Positions 25,204 through 34,961 of a DNA stretch of 64,000 nucleotides are shown one piece after another. The number at the start of each line of letters is the position of its first letter. The stretch's first letter is position 1. Below the pieces are notes generated by a model that saw nothing but the letters and a program-made list of their open reading frames with translations, did no database searches and was not told the DNA's origin. Both the position numbers and the translations under genes were made by a program. The stretch lies in NCBI GenBank assembly GCA_001570385.1, contig BBYL01000023.1, positions 111,964 through 175,963 on the forward strand, in the 5' to 3' direction. Origin of the DNA: Microtetraspora glauca (GTDB taxonomy: Bacteria > Actinomycetota > Actinomycetes > Streptosporangiales > Streptosporangiaceae).

Positions 25204-28200
25204 GCGGCGGCGAACGCCTCCTCCCCCAGCGCGTCCCTGGCCCTGCCGGCGATCCGCCGCACCTCGTCCTGCTCGGAGTGGGAGGCCGGGGTGCGGTGCG
25301 CCTGCCTGGCCGCGTCCGCCAGGCCGAGCAGCCGGGCGCACTGCTCCGGCGCCGACGTGGCGGCCAGTCCCTCCACGGTGTACGCCGTCGTACGGGGGTC
25401 GCCGACCTTCCTCGCGACGGCGAACGCCTCCTGGAACAGCGCGCGGGCACCCTCGGCGTCGCCGCGCGACTCGTGCGCGAAGCCCAGCTCGACCAGGGTG
25501 GTGGGCAGGAACAGCGGGGGCTCCCCATCCCGCGGCACCCCGTCGAGCAGGTGGTTCAGATGTTCTTCCGCCAGCTCCAACCGGCCCGCCCGGCGGGCGG
25601 AGTAGCCGTATCCCATCCCGGCGAAGACCTGTCCCTCCCGGTAGCCCTGACCGGTGGCCAGGCGCAGCGCCCGGCCGCAGTGCTCCATGGCCTGGTCGTA
25701 GTCACCGGTGTTCATGGCCAGCCAGCCGAGCCACGACAGCCGCCGCACGGTGTCCGGCCACAGCCCGAGCTCCTCGGCCGTGCGCAGGCCCTCGGCGAAC
25801 AGCCGGGTGGCCCACTCGTAATCGCCGCGGATCTCACCGAGCCCGGCGAGCCACTCGGTGGCCTGCAACCGGCCCCATCCGTCGCCCAGCTCCCGGAACA
25901 GCTCGGCGCTCTCGCCGCCGTCGCGTTCCAGGGCCTCCAGGTCGCGCAGGGTGAAGGCGTCGCGGGCCCGCCTGCTCAGGGCCGCCGCCACGCCCCACCG
26001 GTCGCCGACCTCACGGAACGTCGCCAGCGCGGCGTCGACCAGGGCCCGCGCGGACGGCTCGTCGGTCAGGCCCAGCGCGACGAACCACTGCGCCCTCGCC
26101 CGTTCACCGGGATCGGCGATGTCCAGGGCCGGCTCCCAGTCGACGTCCTCACCGAGCAGCAGGGCGAACCCGGCGTGCCAGGCGCGCGCCCGCGCCCGAT
26201 CAGCGGCGGGCGCGTCGCCCTCGGCGGCCAGCGCCGCCTCCAGCCAGCGCCGCCCCTCGCCGAGCCGGCCACGGAGGAACCAGTACCACGCCAGCGAGTT
26301 CACCAGCCGCAGGGCGCCGGCCGCGGAGGCGGCGTCGAGGGCGGCCCGAAGATTCGCGGCCTCGACGTCCAGCCGCCGCATCCAGTGCGCCTGCTCGGCC
26401 CCCCGCAGGTGCGACTCGGCCCGTACGGCGAGCGTCACGTAGTAGTCGACGTGCGCCTGCCGAACCGGCTCCGCCTCACCCGCGTCGTCCAGCCTGCGCA
26501 GGCAGTAGGCCGCCACCGACTCCAGGAGCCGGTAACGCACCCCCGACGGCCCCTCCACGGCCACCACCAGAGACCGGTCGACCAACCGCGCCAGCATGTG
26601 GAGCACGTCGATCCCGGCTTCGGCGCACACCTCCTCGGCCGCCTCCAGCGTGCAGCCGTCGGCGTGCACGGCCAGGCGGCGCAGCACGACCCGTTCAGCG
26701 TCGGTGAGGAGCGTCCAGCTCCAGTCGATCATCGCCATCAGGGTCCGCTGGCGCGCCGGGGCCCCGCGCTGGAAGCCGGTCAGCAGCCGGAACCGGTCGT
26801 CCAGCCTGGCCACGAGCTCCTGGATCCCGAGCGCCCTGACCCGGGTCGCGGCCAGTTCCAGCGCCAGCGGGATGCCGTCCAGCCTGCGGCAGAGCTGCGC
26901 GACCGCGGCGGCGTTCCCGGCGTCGAGTGTGAACCCGCGAGCCGCCGCGGTCGCCCGTGCCATGAACAGCCGCACGGCGTCGGCCTTCGCCACCGTGAGC
27001 GGCTCGGACCCCTGCGGCAGTTCCAGCGCGGGCACGCTCCACAGCACCTCGCCGGACACGTTCAGCGGCTCGCGGCTGGTCGCCAGGATCCGCAGTCCGG
27101 GCGCGGAACGCAGCAGCACCTCGGCCAGCTTGGCGGCCTGGTCGACCACATGCTCGCAGTTGTCGAGCACCAGCAGCGGCCGCAGGTCACGCAGCGCCTC
27201 GACGAGCCGTTCCTGGGAACTCGCGGACTCCTCGCGGATGTCGAGCGCGACGAGCACGGCCTCGGCCAGAGACGGCGTGTGCCGGTCGTAGGGGGCCAGC
27301 TCCACCAGCCACACGCCGTCGGGATGCGCGCCGGCCGACTGTCTGGCCACCGCCAGCGCCAGGCTGGTCTTCCCCACGCCTCCCGGTCCGGTGAGGGTGA
27401 CCAGCCTGCCCACCTCCAGCAGGGCGCGCACCTCGTCCACCGCCCCGCCGCGGCCGATCAGCTCGCCGACCGCGGCGGGCAGGTTCGTCACCGGACGCTC
27501 GGCCCTGCCGCTCAGCGCGGGGTCCTGCCGCAGGATCCGCGCGTACAGCTCGGCCAGCTCGGGCGACGGATCCAGCCCCAGTTCGTCGGCGAGCCGCTCG
27601 CGCAACTCGCCGTAGGCGGCGAGTGCCTCGCTCTGCCGTCCCGCCCGGTACAGCGCTTTCATCTGCACCGCACGCAACCGCTCCCTGAGAGGATGCTCGG
27701 CGACGAACTCGGCGACGTCCACCTGTTCACCCGCCGCCAGCCGTACCTCCGCGAGTTCCTCGACGGCGGCGAGCCGAGCCTCCTCCAGACGCGCGATCAC
27801 CGGACGGAGGAACGCGAAGTCGGCGAAGTCCGCGAACGCCGCCCCCCGCCACAACCCCAGCGCCTCGGCCGGCCTGCGCTCCTCCACCAGCCGCGCGAAA
27901 CGTGCGGCGTCCACCGCGTCCTGGCCGACCTCCAGCGCGTAGCCGGGGGCGCGCGAGACCACCAGCGTCTTCCCGCCCGGCTCGGCCTCCTCCAGCGCGC
28001 GGCGCAACTGCGAGACCCGCACGTGCAGTGCCGCCGCCGGGTTGCCGGGCGGGTCGTCGCCCCACAGGTCCTCGACCAGCCGGTCGGCGGAGACGACGCG
28101 CCCCTCGTGGGCGAGCAGGTCGGCGAGCAGCGCGCGCACCTTCAGGCCGGGGATGGTGACGGCCTCGCCCGCGTCGGTCCACGCCGTCACCGGCCCAAGC

Positions 28201-28214
28201 ACTCCAAAGCGCAT
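25161..28214 (-). CDS. SARP/AfsR-family regulator with NB-ARC ATPase and TPR domains
   Basis: This 1017-residue transcriptional regulator has three parts. A winged-helix plus bacterial transcriptional activation domain covers residues 1-240 (RFGVLGPVTAW, LHVRVSQLRRALEE, AYGELRERLADELGLDPSPEL). An NB-ARC-like ATPase follows at about 270-600, with Walker A TGPGGVGKTSLA and Walker B LLVLDNCEHVVD. A TPR-type helical region forms the C-terminal third. Such proteins activate secondary-metabolite or stress genes from nearby promoters. The start is the ATG at 28214; the frame remains open to 29234, but that part is not protein-like. It is divergent from the ankyrin gene, a possible target. No biosynthetic cluster is adjacent. 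Confidence 0.9.
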   Translation of the reverse strand: MRFGVLGPVTAWTDAGEAVTIPGLKVRALLADLLAHEGRVVSADRLVEDLWGDDPPGNPAAALHVRVSQLRRALEEAEPGGKTLVVSRAPGYALEVGQDAVDAARFARLVEERRPAEALGLWRGAAFADFADFAFLRPVIARLEEARLAAVEELAEVRLAAGEQVDVAEFVAEHPLRERLRAVQMKALYRAGRQSEALAAYGELRERLADELGLDPSPELAELYARILRQDPALSGRAERPVTNLPAAVGELIGRGGAVDEVRALLEVGRLVTLTGPGGVGKTSLALAVARQSAGAHPDGVWLVELAPYDRHTPSLAEAVLVALDIREESASSQERLVEALRDLRPLLVLDNCEHVVDQAAKLAEVLLRSAPGLRILATSREPLNVSGEVLWSVPALELPQGSEPLTVAKADAVRLFMARATAAARGFTLDAGNAAAVAQLCRRLDGIPLALELAATRVRALGIQELVARLDDRFRLLTGFQRGAPARQRTLMAMIDWSWTLLTDAERVVLRRLAVHADGCTLEAAEEVCAEAGIDVLHMLARLVDRSLVVAVEGPSGVRYRLLESVAAYCLRRLDDAGEAEPVRQAHVDYYVTLAVRAESHLRGAEQAHWMRRLDVEAANLRAALDAASAAGALRLVNSLAWYWFLRGRLGEGRRWLEAALAAEGDAPAADRARARAWHAGFALLLGEDVDWEPALDIADPGERARAQWFVALGLTDEPSARALVDAALATFREVGDRWGVAAALSRRARDAFTLRDLEALERDGGESAELFRELGDGWGRLQATEWLAGLGEIRGDYEWATRLFAEGLRTAEELGLWPDTVRRLSWLGWLAMNTGDYDQAMEHCGRALRLATGQGYREGQVFAGMGYGYSARRAGRLELAEEHLNHLLDGVPRDGEPPLFLPTTLVELGFAHESRGDAEGARALFQEAFAVARKVGDPRTTAYTVEGLAATSAPEQCARLLGLADAARQAHRTPASHSEQDEVRRIAGRARDALGEEAFAAAYAHGRELTFDDVS

Positions 28215-28346
28215 ACGACCGACCTTAAGGGCGTAAGAAGGATCGCCGAAGCTCGTTTCGGCACGGTGAACCCGTGAACACACCACCTCCGCGGATCGGC
28301 GTGATCCCCTCCTCTCGCGGCGAGCGGCGAGATGAAAGGATCGAGT

Positions 28347-28940
28347 ATGTACAACGAACACCTGCTGGCGGGCGCCGCGCGCGGGGACGCCGCCGCCGTC
28401 CGTGACGCACTCCGGTCCGGGGCGGACGTCGAGGCCCGCGACGGGCGACGCCGTACGGCACTGTTGCTCGCCGCGGCGGCCGATCACGTCGAGGCGGCCG
28501 AAGTGCTGGTCGCGGCGGGCGCGAACCCGAACGCGCCGGACTTCAAGCACGACACACCCTGGCTGGTCACCGGTGTCACCGGCAGCGTGGCGATGCTCAG
28601 GACCCTCCTCCCGGCCGGGCCCGACCTGACCGTACGGAACCGCTACGGAGGCGTCTCCCTCATCCCGGCCTGCGAACGCGGGCACGTGGACTACGTCCGC
28701 GAGGTGCTGAAGACCGGCATCGATGTCGACCACGTCAACGACCTCGGCTGGACCGGCCTGCTTGAGGCGGTCATCCTCGGCGACGGCGGCGCCCCGTACC
28801 AGGAGATCGTCGGCCTGCTCGTCACGGCGGGCGCCGACGTCGACCTCGCCGACCGCGAAGGCGTCACCCCGCTCGGCCACGCCGTCGCCAGGGGCCAGAC
28901 CGAAGTGGCCGACCTGCTCCGCGCTGCCGGGGCGCACTGA
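28347..28940 (+). CDS. Ankyrin-repeat protein
   Basis: This 197-residue protein is built almost wholly of ankyrin repeats, about five. Examples are LLAGAARGDAAAVRDALRSG, AAADHVEAAEVLVAAGANPN, ACERGHVDYVREVLKTGIDV and PLGHAVARGQTEVADLLRAA. There is no signal peptide or membrane helix, so it is likely a cytoplasmic protein-binding module. The ATG at 28347 has AAAGGA upstream. It is transcribed away from the SARP regulator across a short shared promoter region, which hints at control by it. Confidence 0.85.
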   Translation: MYNEHLLAGAARGDAAAVRDALRSGADVEARDGRRRTALLLAAAADHVEAAEVLVAAGANPNAPDFKHDTPWLVTGVTGSVAMLRTLLPAGPDLTVRNRYGGVSLIPACERGHVDYVREVLKTGIDVDHVNDLGWTGLLEAVILGDGGAPYQEIVGLLVTAGADVDLADREGVTPLGHAVARGQTEVADLLRAAGAH

Positions 28941-29242
28941 CCCGTCCTCGTCCTCCGCCGCGATCGATCCGGTCGTCACCCGCGGCCCCGACCGCCCGCG
29001 CGCCTCCAGGCGGCCGGAGCCGGGGCCGCCCGCGCGTTCGGCACGCGTACCGGCCGAGCATCGCCGCATATGCTGGTCGCCATCCTGACCTGCGTCTTCG
29101 AATCCGCTTCCGGCGGCCTCGCCGTTCACCGGGGCCGCTCGGGAGGGTTCTGCGGCATCGGGTGCCGGTGGCCGGGGCGGTGACGGTGAGTCGCCCGTCG
29201 TCCACCGCTCGCCGTCCACGTGACCTGTGATCAAGGAGTTTC
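28941..29242. other. Intergenic region without a gene
   Basis: Nothing recognisable is seen between the ankyrin and PAP2 genes apart from AAGGAG at 29233-29238, the ribosome site of the PAP2 gene. Reverse-strand open frames here are extensions of antisense frames. Confidence 0.45.
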
Positions 29243-29929
29243 GTGCTTTCCAAGCGTCTCCGCCTCCCCGTCCTCCTCATCGTGGCGACCGGTCTGCTCG
29301 GGATCGCCGCGCGGACGCCCGAGGTCACCCGGCAGGACCTGCGCGTCGACGAAGCCCTGGAGACCCTGCGCACTCCCACCCTGACGGCGGTCGCCGACGG
29401 CCTCAACGTCGCCTTCGGACCTGTGGTGGGCGTGTGGATCATCGTGTCGCTGGCGGTCACGCTCGCCGTGATGGGGCGCGTTCGTACGGCGGTCCTCGTC
29501 ACGCTGATGGTCACGATGGGCTGGACCACCAGCTCGATCTTCAAACAGATCATCGCCCGGCCTCGCCCGCCGGTGTCGGGCCAGCTTCTCCACATGATCG
29601 GCCATGACAGCTTTCCCAGCGGGCATGTCACCCTGACGCTCTCGCTGGCCATCGCCGCCGGCTTTCTCGCCGCCGGCACCCGCCGGTTCCCGCTCGTCGT
29701 GTCCGTGGGCGCCGTTCTCGTGGCCGCCCAGGCCGTCGCTCGCATGTATCTCGGTGTCCACTACCCCACCGATGTCATCGGTTCGATGCTGGCCGCCGGT
29801 GCCGGAACCTCGGCCGTCATCGCCCTGAGGAGCGGCATCGACCGCTGGATCGGCCGGACGCCGATCAGCCATGGATCCCCCGGCGCCGCGGACCGACGAG
29901 GATCGCGGAACGCGGACGATGGCGCCTGA
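29243..29929 (+). CDS. PAP2-family membrane phosphatase
   Basis: This 228-residue integral membrane lipid or undecaprenyl-pyrophosphate phosphatase has the three phosphatase motifs in order: KQIIARPRP (KxxxxxxRP), FPSGH, and ARMYLGVHYPTD (usually SRxxxxxHxxxD, here Ala for Ser). Five to six hydrophobic segments are visible, the first at the N-terminus (VLLIVATGLLGIAA). The start is GTG at 29243, five bases after AAGGAG. It lies about 100 bases before the two-component system in the same direction and could be co-regulated with it. Confidence 0.88.
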   Translation: MLSKRLRLPVLLIVATGLLGIAARTPEVTRQDLRVDEALETLRTPTLTAVADGLNVAFGPVVGVWIIVSLAVTLAVMGRVRTAVLVTLMVTMGWTTSSIFKQIIARPRPPVSGQLLHMIGHDSFPSGHVTLTLSLAIAAGFLAAGTRRFPLVVSVGAVLVAAQAVARMYLGVHYPTDVIGSMLAAGAGTSAVIALRSGIDRWIGRTPISHGSPGAADRRGSRNADDGA

Positions 29930-30026
29930 GAACACTCCGGGAACCGTGCGGGCCCGACCTTTACGTAACCTGAACGCCGCGCGTCAGCGTCACGGGGACA
30001 CCGAGAGAGCAGGTGATACTGACCGG

Positions 30027-30692
30027 GTGACGGTCTACCGCGTCCTGGTCGTCGAGGACGACCACGGGCTTCGCGACGTTGTCGCCCGCGGCCTGCGCGA
30101 GGAGCACTTCGAGGTGCTCACCGCCGCCGACGGGGCAGCGGCGCTGCGGGCCGTCCAGGACGGGGTGGACGCGGTCGTCCTCGATATCGGCCTGCCGGAC
30201 TCCGACGGTCGTGATGTGTGCCAGGCGATGCGGGCGTCGGGCGTCGACGTCCCCGTGGTCTTCCTCACCGCCCGCGACAACCTCACCGACCGGCTCTCCG
30301 GTTTCTCCGTGGGCGGCGACGACTATCTCGGCAAGCCGTTCCATCTGGCCGAGCTCGCGGCCCGGGTTCGCGCGGCCCTGCGCCGAGCGGGGCGAGAGCC
30401 GTCCGTCGAGGTCGAAGGGGTGCGGCTCGACCCGGTCAGGCACCTCCTGGAGGTGGCGGGAGTGCCGGTGGCCCTCACTCCCACCGAGTTCCGGCTGCTG
30501 GCCTGCTTGATGGCGTCCCCCGGCGCCGTGGTACGCAGACGGGTGCTGCTGCGCGCGGCCTGGCCCGAGGGAGCCCAGGTCAGTGACAACACCCTGGACC
30601 AGTATCTGGCCCGGCTGCGGCGCAAGCTGCGTGAGGTGAACAGCCGGCTGGGCATCGGCACCGTCCGCGGTGTGGGGTACCGCTTCGGATGA
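30027..30692 (+). CDS. OmpR-family response regulator
   Basis: This 221-residue DNA-binding response regulator starts with YRVLVVEDDHGLRDVV. The receiver has the phospho-accepting Asp in AVVLDIGLPDSDG, the Thr in VVFLTARDN and the Lys in DDYLGKPF. A winged-helix effector domain follows (VALTPTEFRLLACLMASPGA, VSDNTLDQYLARLRRKLRE, GTVRGVGYRFG). I choose GTG at 30027 because the receiver begins there; the frame extends upstream over the PAP2 end without a better signal. It overlaps the kinase start as ATGA. Confidence 0.9.
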   Translation: MTVYRVLVVEDDHGLRDVVARGLREEHFEVLTAADGAAALRAVQDGVDAVVLDIGLPDSDGRDVCQAMRASGVDVPVVFLTARDNLTDRLSGFSVGGDDYLGKPFHLAELAARVRAALRRAGREPSVEVEGVRLDPVRHLLEVAGVPVALTPTEFRLLACLMASPGAVVRRRVLLRAAWPEGAQVSDNTLDQYLARLRRKLREVNSRLGIGTVRGVGYRFG

Positions 30693-32065
30693 GGCGGCTC
30701 CGGACGACCACGCCGTGGCGCGTTCCAGGGCCGGGCACGCTACGCGGCCGCCTCGCCCTGCTCGCCCTGATCGCCACAGCGCTCTGGGTCGCCCTGCTCA
30801 CCGGGGGGTTCAACCTCGCCCTGTCCGCGCGTCTGGGTGACCAGGCCGACGCCCTGTTGCGTACCCGGGCGGCGGCCGTGGCGGCCACCCTGGAGACACG
30901 GCCGGACGGCGGCATCGTCGTCCACGAACCGGCGGACGACGGCGCGCTGGACGCGGGCATCTGGATCTACCAGGGCGACCGCGCGATCGAACGGCCCAAG
31001 GCACCCCGGGGGCTGCAGCGACAGGCGGATCGGCTCGCGGGACACGGCAAGGTCTTCACGGAGACCGCCGGACCCCACGCGTCGCGGCTCTACGCCCTGG
31101 CCGTCCACGCTCCCCACAACCGCGGGCGGCAGGTCGGGACCGTCGTCGCCTCGGTCGGCCTCGACCCGTACCGCAGCATGGCCCGCGCGGCACTCGCCGG
31201 CTCGGCGGTCCTCGGACTGTTGCTTCTCGGCGTGGTCTATCTCGTCACCCGCGCGATCGTCGGCCGGGCCCTTCGGCCGGTCGCCGAGATGAGCGCGCAG
31301 GCGGCGCGATGGAGCGAGGGCGGCGCCGCCGAGCGGTTCGGCGTGGCGGGCCGTCCGGACGAGCTCGCCTCGCTCGCCGCCAACCTCGACGAACTGCTCG
31401 ACCGGCTGGCCTCCGTCCTGCGTCACGAGCAGCAGCAGTCCGCCGAACTCTCGCACGAACTGCGGACTCCGTTGGCCCGCATCGTCGCGGAGACCGACTG
31501 GCTGACGGCGCGGCGCAGGGACGCGACCGCGCAACGGGCGTCCCACGCCGCGATCGCGTCAGCCGCGGCGACGATGCAGCGGATCTGCGAAACGCTGCTG
31601 TCCGAGGCCCGCACGCGATCGGCGTCGGTGCCGGGGCGTTGCGCGTTGCCCGAACTCGCGCGTGATCTCGCTCGACGCTGTGCCGAGGAACATCCGCGGG
31701 CGGCTCCCGTCGTCGTTCGTGGCGGCGCCGTGACCGCGGGGGTCGCGGCGAGCGTCGCGGAGCGCATCCTGACCCCGCTGCTGGACAACGCCCGCCGCTA
31801 CGCCATACGGACGATCACGATCGAATGCGCGCAGGTTCCCGGCGGCGTCGAGGTGGCCGTCGCCGACGACGGGCCGGGGGTTCCCCCGGACGTCGGCCCG
31901 GCCGTCTTCGAGCCGGGCCGCCGCGCGCACCCCGCCGACGGGCACGACGGCGCGGGTCTCGGACTCGCCCTCGCGCGGCGCCTCGCCCGAGCGGCCGGCG
32001 GTGACATCCACCTGGCCCCGTGCCCGGCGGGTGCGCGATTCGTGGTGAGGCTGCCCGCCGGGTGA
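30689..32065 (+). CDS. Sensor histidine kinase, partner of the OmpR-type regulator
   Basis: This 458-residue membrane sensor kinase has two helices (LALLALIATALWVALLTGGF and SAVLGLLLLGVVYLVTRAIV) enclosing an extracytoplasmic sensor of about 130 residues. A HAMP linker, the HisKA box SAELSHELRTPLARIV, N-box PLLDNARRYA, G1 VADDGPGVP and G2 HDGAGLGLALARRLA follow. It is translationally coupled to its regulator. The COG4705 pair lies next, in the opposite orientation, and may be its target; that is inference. Confidence 0.9.
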   Translation: MRRLRTTTPWRVPGPGTLRGRLALLALIATALWVALLTGGFNLALSARLGDQADALLRTRAAAVAATLETRPDGGIVVHEPADDGALDAGIWIYQGDRAIERPKAPRGLQRQADRLAGHGKVFTETAGPHASRLYALAVHAPHNRGRQVGTVVASVGLDPYRSMARAALAGSAVLGLLLLGVVYLVTRAIVGRALRPVAEMSAQAARWSEGGAAERFGVAGRPDELASLAANLDELLDRLASVLRHEQQQSAELSHELRTPLARIVAETDWLTARRRDATAQRASHAAIASAAATMQRICETLLSEARTRSASVPGRCALPELARDLARRCAEEHPRAAPVVVRGGAVTAGVAASVAERILTPLLDNARRYAIRTITIECAQVPGGVEVAVADDGPGVPPDVGPAVFEPGRRAHPADGHDGAGLGLALARRLARAAGGDIHLAPCPAGARFVVRLPAG

Positions 32066-32118
32066 CACCCCCCGCCCGGTCCGATCCCGTACACCGGCCG
32101 CGTCCGGCCGCTGCGGAG

Positions 32119-32925
32119 TCAGGACCCTCCTGCCGGCTGCCGTACGGATTCGTCCTTCCGGGTGATGCTCAGGTAGACGACCAGGCACAGGATCGTGGCG
32201 AGGAAGAGGCCGCTGGTCGTCACCGTGCCCAGGCCGAGACCGCCGTCGTCCTGAGACTGCGACAGGTAGTCACCGATGGAGGCCCCGAAGGGGCGGGTCA
32301 GCACGTACGCGATCCAGAATGCCGGGACGGCGCCCAGCCTGAGCCGGAGATGGGTGACGGTCACGATCGCGATCAGCCCGCCGAAGAGGATCGCGCTGAC
32401 CGCGTAGCCCACGTCCAGCCGCTCTGCCACGAGGTCGCCCGCGGCTGTGCCGAGCGCGAAGGTGAACAGGATGGCCAGCCAGTAGAAGGCCTCCCGCCGG
32501 AGCGTGGAGATGGTGTGGATGGAGAGGGTCCTCTCACACGCGTACCAGGCCACGAAGGTGGCGGCCAGCAGAGCGCCGAAGACGAGAGTGGTCGCCTCCA
32601 GGGCCACGCCGAGATTGTCCGTCAGGTTGTCGCTCACCAGCGTGCCGACGACGCTGATCAGGACGACCGCGAGCCAGTAGACGCCCGGCACGTACCTCTT
32701 CGCCGAGAACTGGAAGACCAGGGCGAGGACGAGCAGCGCGGCCATGACGGCGGACGTGCGGGTCAGGCCCAGCCCCAGGTTCTCGTTCAGGAAGTCCGCC
32801 GCGGTCTCCCCCACGGTGGTGCAGAGGATCTTGATGATCCAGAAGTAGAGGGTGACCTCGGGAACCTTGTTGAGCGTCCGGTGGCCCACGGAGTGGTGCC
32901 GGGGCCTTTCGTATGAGGTGGTCAT
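32119..32925 (-). CDS. COG4705-family membrane protein A
   Basis: This 268-residue integral membrane protein has about eight helices in a repeated pattern. Each repeat carries a Gly-Glu/Thr-x-x-Asp signature: CTTVGETAADFLNE, VVGTLVSDNLTDN, ALGTAAGDLVAE and PFGASIGDYLSQ. The family (COG4705, predicted membrane-anchored protein) has no settled function; the internal repeats suggest a transporter. A second copy lies immediately upstream, so the pair arose by duplication. Both lie beside a two-component system. Confidence 0.8.
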   Translation of the reverse strand: MTTSYERPRHHSVGHRTLNKVPEVTLYFWIIKILCTTVGETAADFLNENLGLGLTRTSAVMAALLVLALVFQFSAKRYVPGVYWLAVVLISVVGTLVSDNLTDNLGVALEATTLVFGALLAATFVAWYACERTLSIHTISTLRREAFYWLAILFTFALGTAAGDLVAERLDVGYAVSAILFGGLIAIVTVTHLRLRLGAVPAFWIAYVLTRPFGASIGDYLSQSQDDGGLGLGTVTTSGLFLATILCLVVYLSITRKDESVRQPAGGS

Positions 32926-33016
32926 GGCGCCCCAGCCTGGCAGCGGCCACCTGAACGCGACCTGATCGCGTGTTCCGTGGGGCCGGCCCGCCCCACGGAC
33001 CTTCGCGGAGACGGCG

Positions 33017-33787
33017 TCAGACGATCGCGCTCGCCGTTCGCTCCGCGTCGGGCGGTGCCGTCCGCCCGCGCTGCCGCCACATCGTGTAGACGATCAGCGC
33101 GGCCAGGACGGCCATGAGCACCAGTGAGGAGCCGATGGTGCCATAGCCGAGGCCGCCCTTGGCGGTGGGCTTGCTGAAGAAGTCGCCCACGGTCGCACCG
33201 AGCGGGCGGGTCAGCACGAACGCCGTCCAGAACAGCAGTGTGACCGAGACCGGGGTGAGGTACCTGGCGATGAGGATCAGCACCAGCAGGCCCGCGATCA
33301 GGAACGCTCCTCCGGAGTAGCCGAGGCCGGAGTCGTCGGCCAGGAAGTCTCCGAGGGACGTGCCCAGCGTGTTGGAGAACAGGATCGCCGTCCAGTACAG
33401 CAACTCGCCCCCGAACGTGCTGATGCGTTCGACGTGGAAGGAATGGCCGCTGAACCTCCAGATGAGGAACACGGTGGCGAGCGCCGTGATGAGGAGCAGA
33501 GCGCCCCTGGCGTAACCGAGCCCGGCCGTGCGGTTCATGAAGTCCGACATGGTCGTCCCGGCGGTGCTCGTCGAGAGGATGACCGTCCAGTAGAGCACCG
33601 GATGAAACCTCTTCGCCCTCAGCTGCGTGACGAGACTGACGAGGAATAGCCCGACCAGGATCATCGAGCTGACGGCATAGCCGACGTTCAGCGTCTGAGC
33701 GAGAAGGTCACCACCCGTTTCCCCCAGTGTCGTGGCCGCGATCTTCATGATCCAGAAAGCCAGGGTGACCTGCGGAAGCTTCGTCAT
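33017..33787 (-). CDS. COG4705-family membrane protein B
   Basis: This 256-residue paralogue of the preceding protein has the same fourfold internal signature: ATTLGETGGDLLAQ, STAGTTMSDFMN, NTLGTSLGDFLAD and PLGATVGDFFSK. I start at ATG 33787, where the family homology begins (KLPQVTLAFWIMK, compare KVPEVTLYFWIIK in copy A). In-frame ATGs at 33796 and 33826 are possible. Copies A and B are about 90 bases apart on one strand and probably form a heteromeric or redundant pair. Confidence 0.8.
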   Translation of the reverse strand: MTKLPQVTLAFWIMKIAATTLGETGGDLLAQTLNVGYAVSSMILVGLFLVSLVTQLRAKRFHPVLYWTVILSTSTAGTTMSDFMNRTAGLGYARGALLLITALATVFLIWRFSGHSFHVERISTFGGELLYWTAILFSNTLGTSLGDFLADDSGLGYSGGAFLIAGLLVLILIARYLTPVSVTLLFWTAFVLTRPLGATVGDFFSKPTAKGGLGYGTIGSSLVLMAVLAALIVYTMWRQRGRTAPPDAERTASAIV

Positions 33788-34054
33788 TTTCCCCATCCCT
33801 GTCCGAGGCGCGCACGCAGACATCACGCGGAGGTCAGGGCGAATGCCGCGTGCCCACCATGGAGACGACCGGAAGCGCTTCGGCGGGCCCGGCCCCTCGC
33901 ACGGATCCGCCGCCAGGAGCGTAGGTCGGCCGGGCTGAAATCAACCTGAGCGGCGCACACGTCATCGGCGTCAGGACGGGCGTGACGTGCGCGTACTCCC
34001 CGTCAGCTCCGTCCCGGCGCGCCGCGCACCAGGCCGTCGCAGTGCACCCGCCGC

Positions 34055-34954
34055 CTAGCCGCTCAGAACCGCGCCGTCCGGGGCCGGACGGGGCTGCGTG
34101 ACGTACTCGACGAACCTGGCGGCGGCGGACGTGGCGGGCGGCGACGGGCTCCAGGCCAGGCCGATGGGGCGGTGCTGCGCGGGGATCAGGGGACGGTAGA
34201 CGGGGTCGTCGTGCTCCAGTACGGCGGGCCGGGGCAGGACGCCCACGCCGAGGCCGGCGCCGATGAGGCCGCGCATCGTGGCGATCTCCTCGCTCTCGAA
34301 CGCGATGATCGGTTCGAACCCGGCCTGGTGGCAGAGCCTGTCGATGACCCGGCGCAGGTCGGTGGTGGGGGCGAAGGCGATGAACGGCTCGTCGCGCACG
34401 TCCCTGAGCGCGAGCCCGGGAACGGCGGCGAGGGGGTGCCCGGCGGGGAGGGCGATGCACAACCGCTGTTCGTGCAGAGCGTGCCAGCGCGCGCCGTCTC
34501 CGGCCGGAGGCGGGGTGACCAGGGCCGCGTCGATGTCGCCCTGCTGCAGCCAGGCGAACAGTTCCCTGGCGAAGCCCTGGTGGAGCTCGAACCGGATGCC
34601 GGGGGTTCCGGCCCGGTAGTCACGGAGGATCCCGGGGACCAGCCAGCGCCCCACCGAGTGCAGGAACCCGAGCCTGATCAGGCCGGTGTCGGGGTTGGCC
34701 AGGGCGTCGACGCGGCGGCGCGCGGCGTCCAGCTCCGCGACGGCGCGGGCGGCGTGCTCCAGGAACAGTTCGCCGAACCGGTTGACGGTGAGCCTGCGCC
34801 CGTGCCGGTGGAACATTTCGACGCCGAGCTCGCTCTCCAGGCGGGCGAGCGCGCGTGACAGCGTGGACTGGTTGACGCCCTCCATCGCCGCCGTGTCGCG
34901 CATGTTCTCCGTGTCACACAACGACAGGAACCAGCGCAGTGCCTGAACATCCAT
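34055..34954 (-). CDS. LysR-family regulator of the divergent MFS transporter
   Basis: This 299-residue LysR regulator has its winged helix in the first 60 residues (QALRWFLSLCDTENMRDTAA, NQSTLSRALARLESELGVEM). A periplasmic-binding-like effector domain follows (DTGLIRLGFLHSVGRWLVPG, DIDAALVTPPP, GLGVGVLPRP). The ATG at 34954 is chosen for homology; the frame begins 18 codons earlier, over the operator. It is divergent from the MFS gene, with a T-N-A type palindrome between them. That is the classic layout for LysR control of the neighbour. Confidence 0.9.
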   Translation of the reverse strand: MDVQALRWFLSLCDTENMRDTAAMEGVNQSTLSRALARLESELGVEMFHRHGRRLTVNRFGELFLEHAARAVAELDAARRRVDALANPDTGLIRLGFLHSVGRWLVPGILRDYRAGTPGIRFELHQGFARELFAWLQQGDIDAALVTPPPAGDGARWHALHEQRLCIALPAGHPLAAVPGLALRDVRDEPFIAFAPTTDLRRVIDRLCHQAGFEPIIAFESEEIATMRGLIGAGLGVGVLPRPAVLEHDDPVYRPLIPAQHRPIGLAWSPSPPATSAAARFVEYVTQPRPAPDGAVLSG

Positions 34955-34961
34955 CCAGCGA

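Noticed and set aside
25008..28277. 1089-codon open frame opposite the SARP regulator
   Set aside because: It is antisense to a well-supported gene. Its His/Arg/Gln/Pro-rich composition is typical of high-GC shadow frames.
28215..29234. Upstream extension of the SARP regulator frame
   Set aside because: It is antisense to the ankyrin gene and precedes the conserved domain start RFGVLGP.
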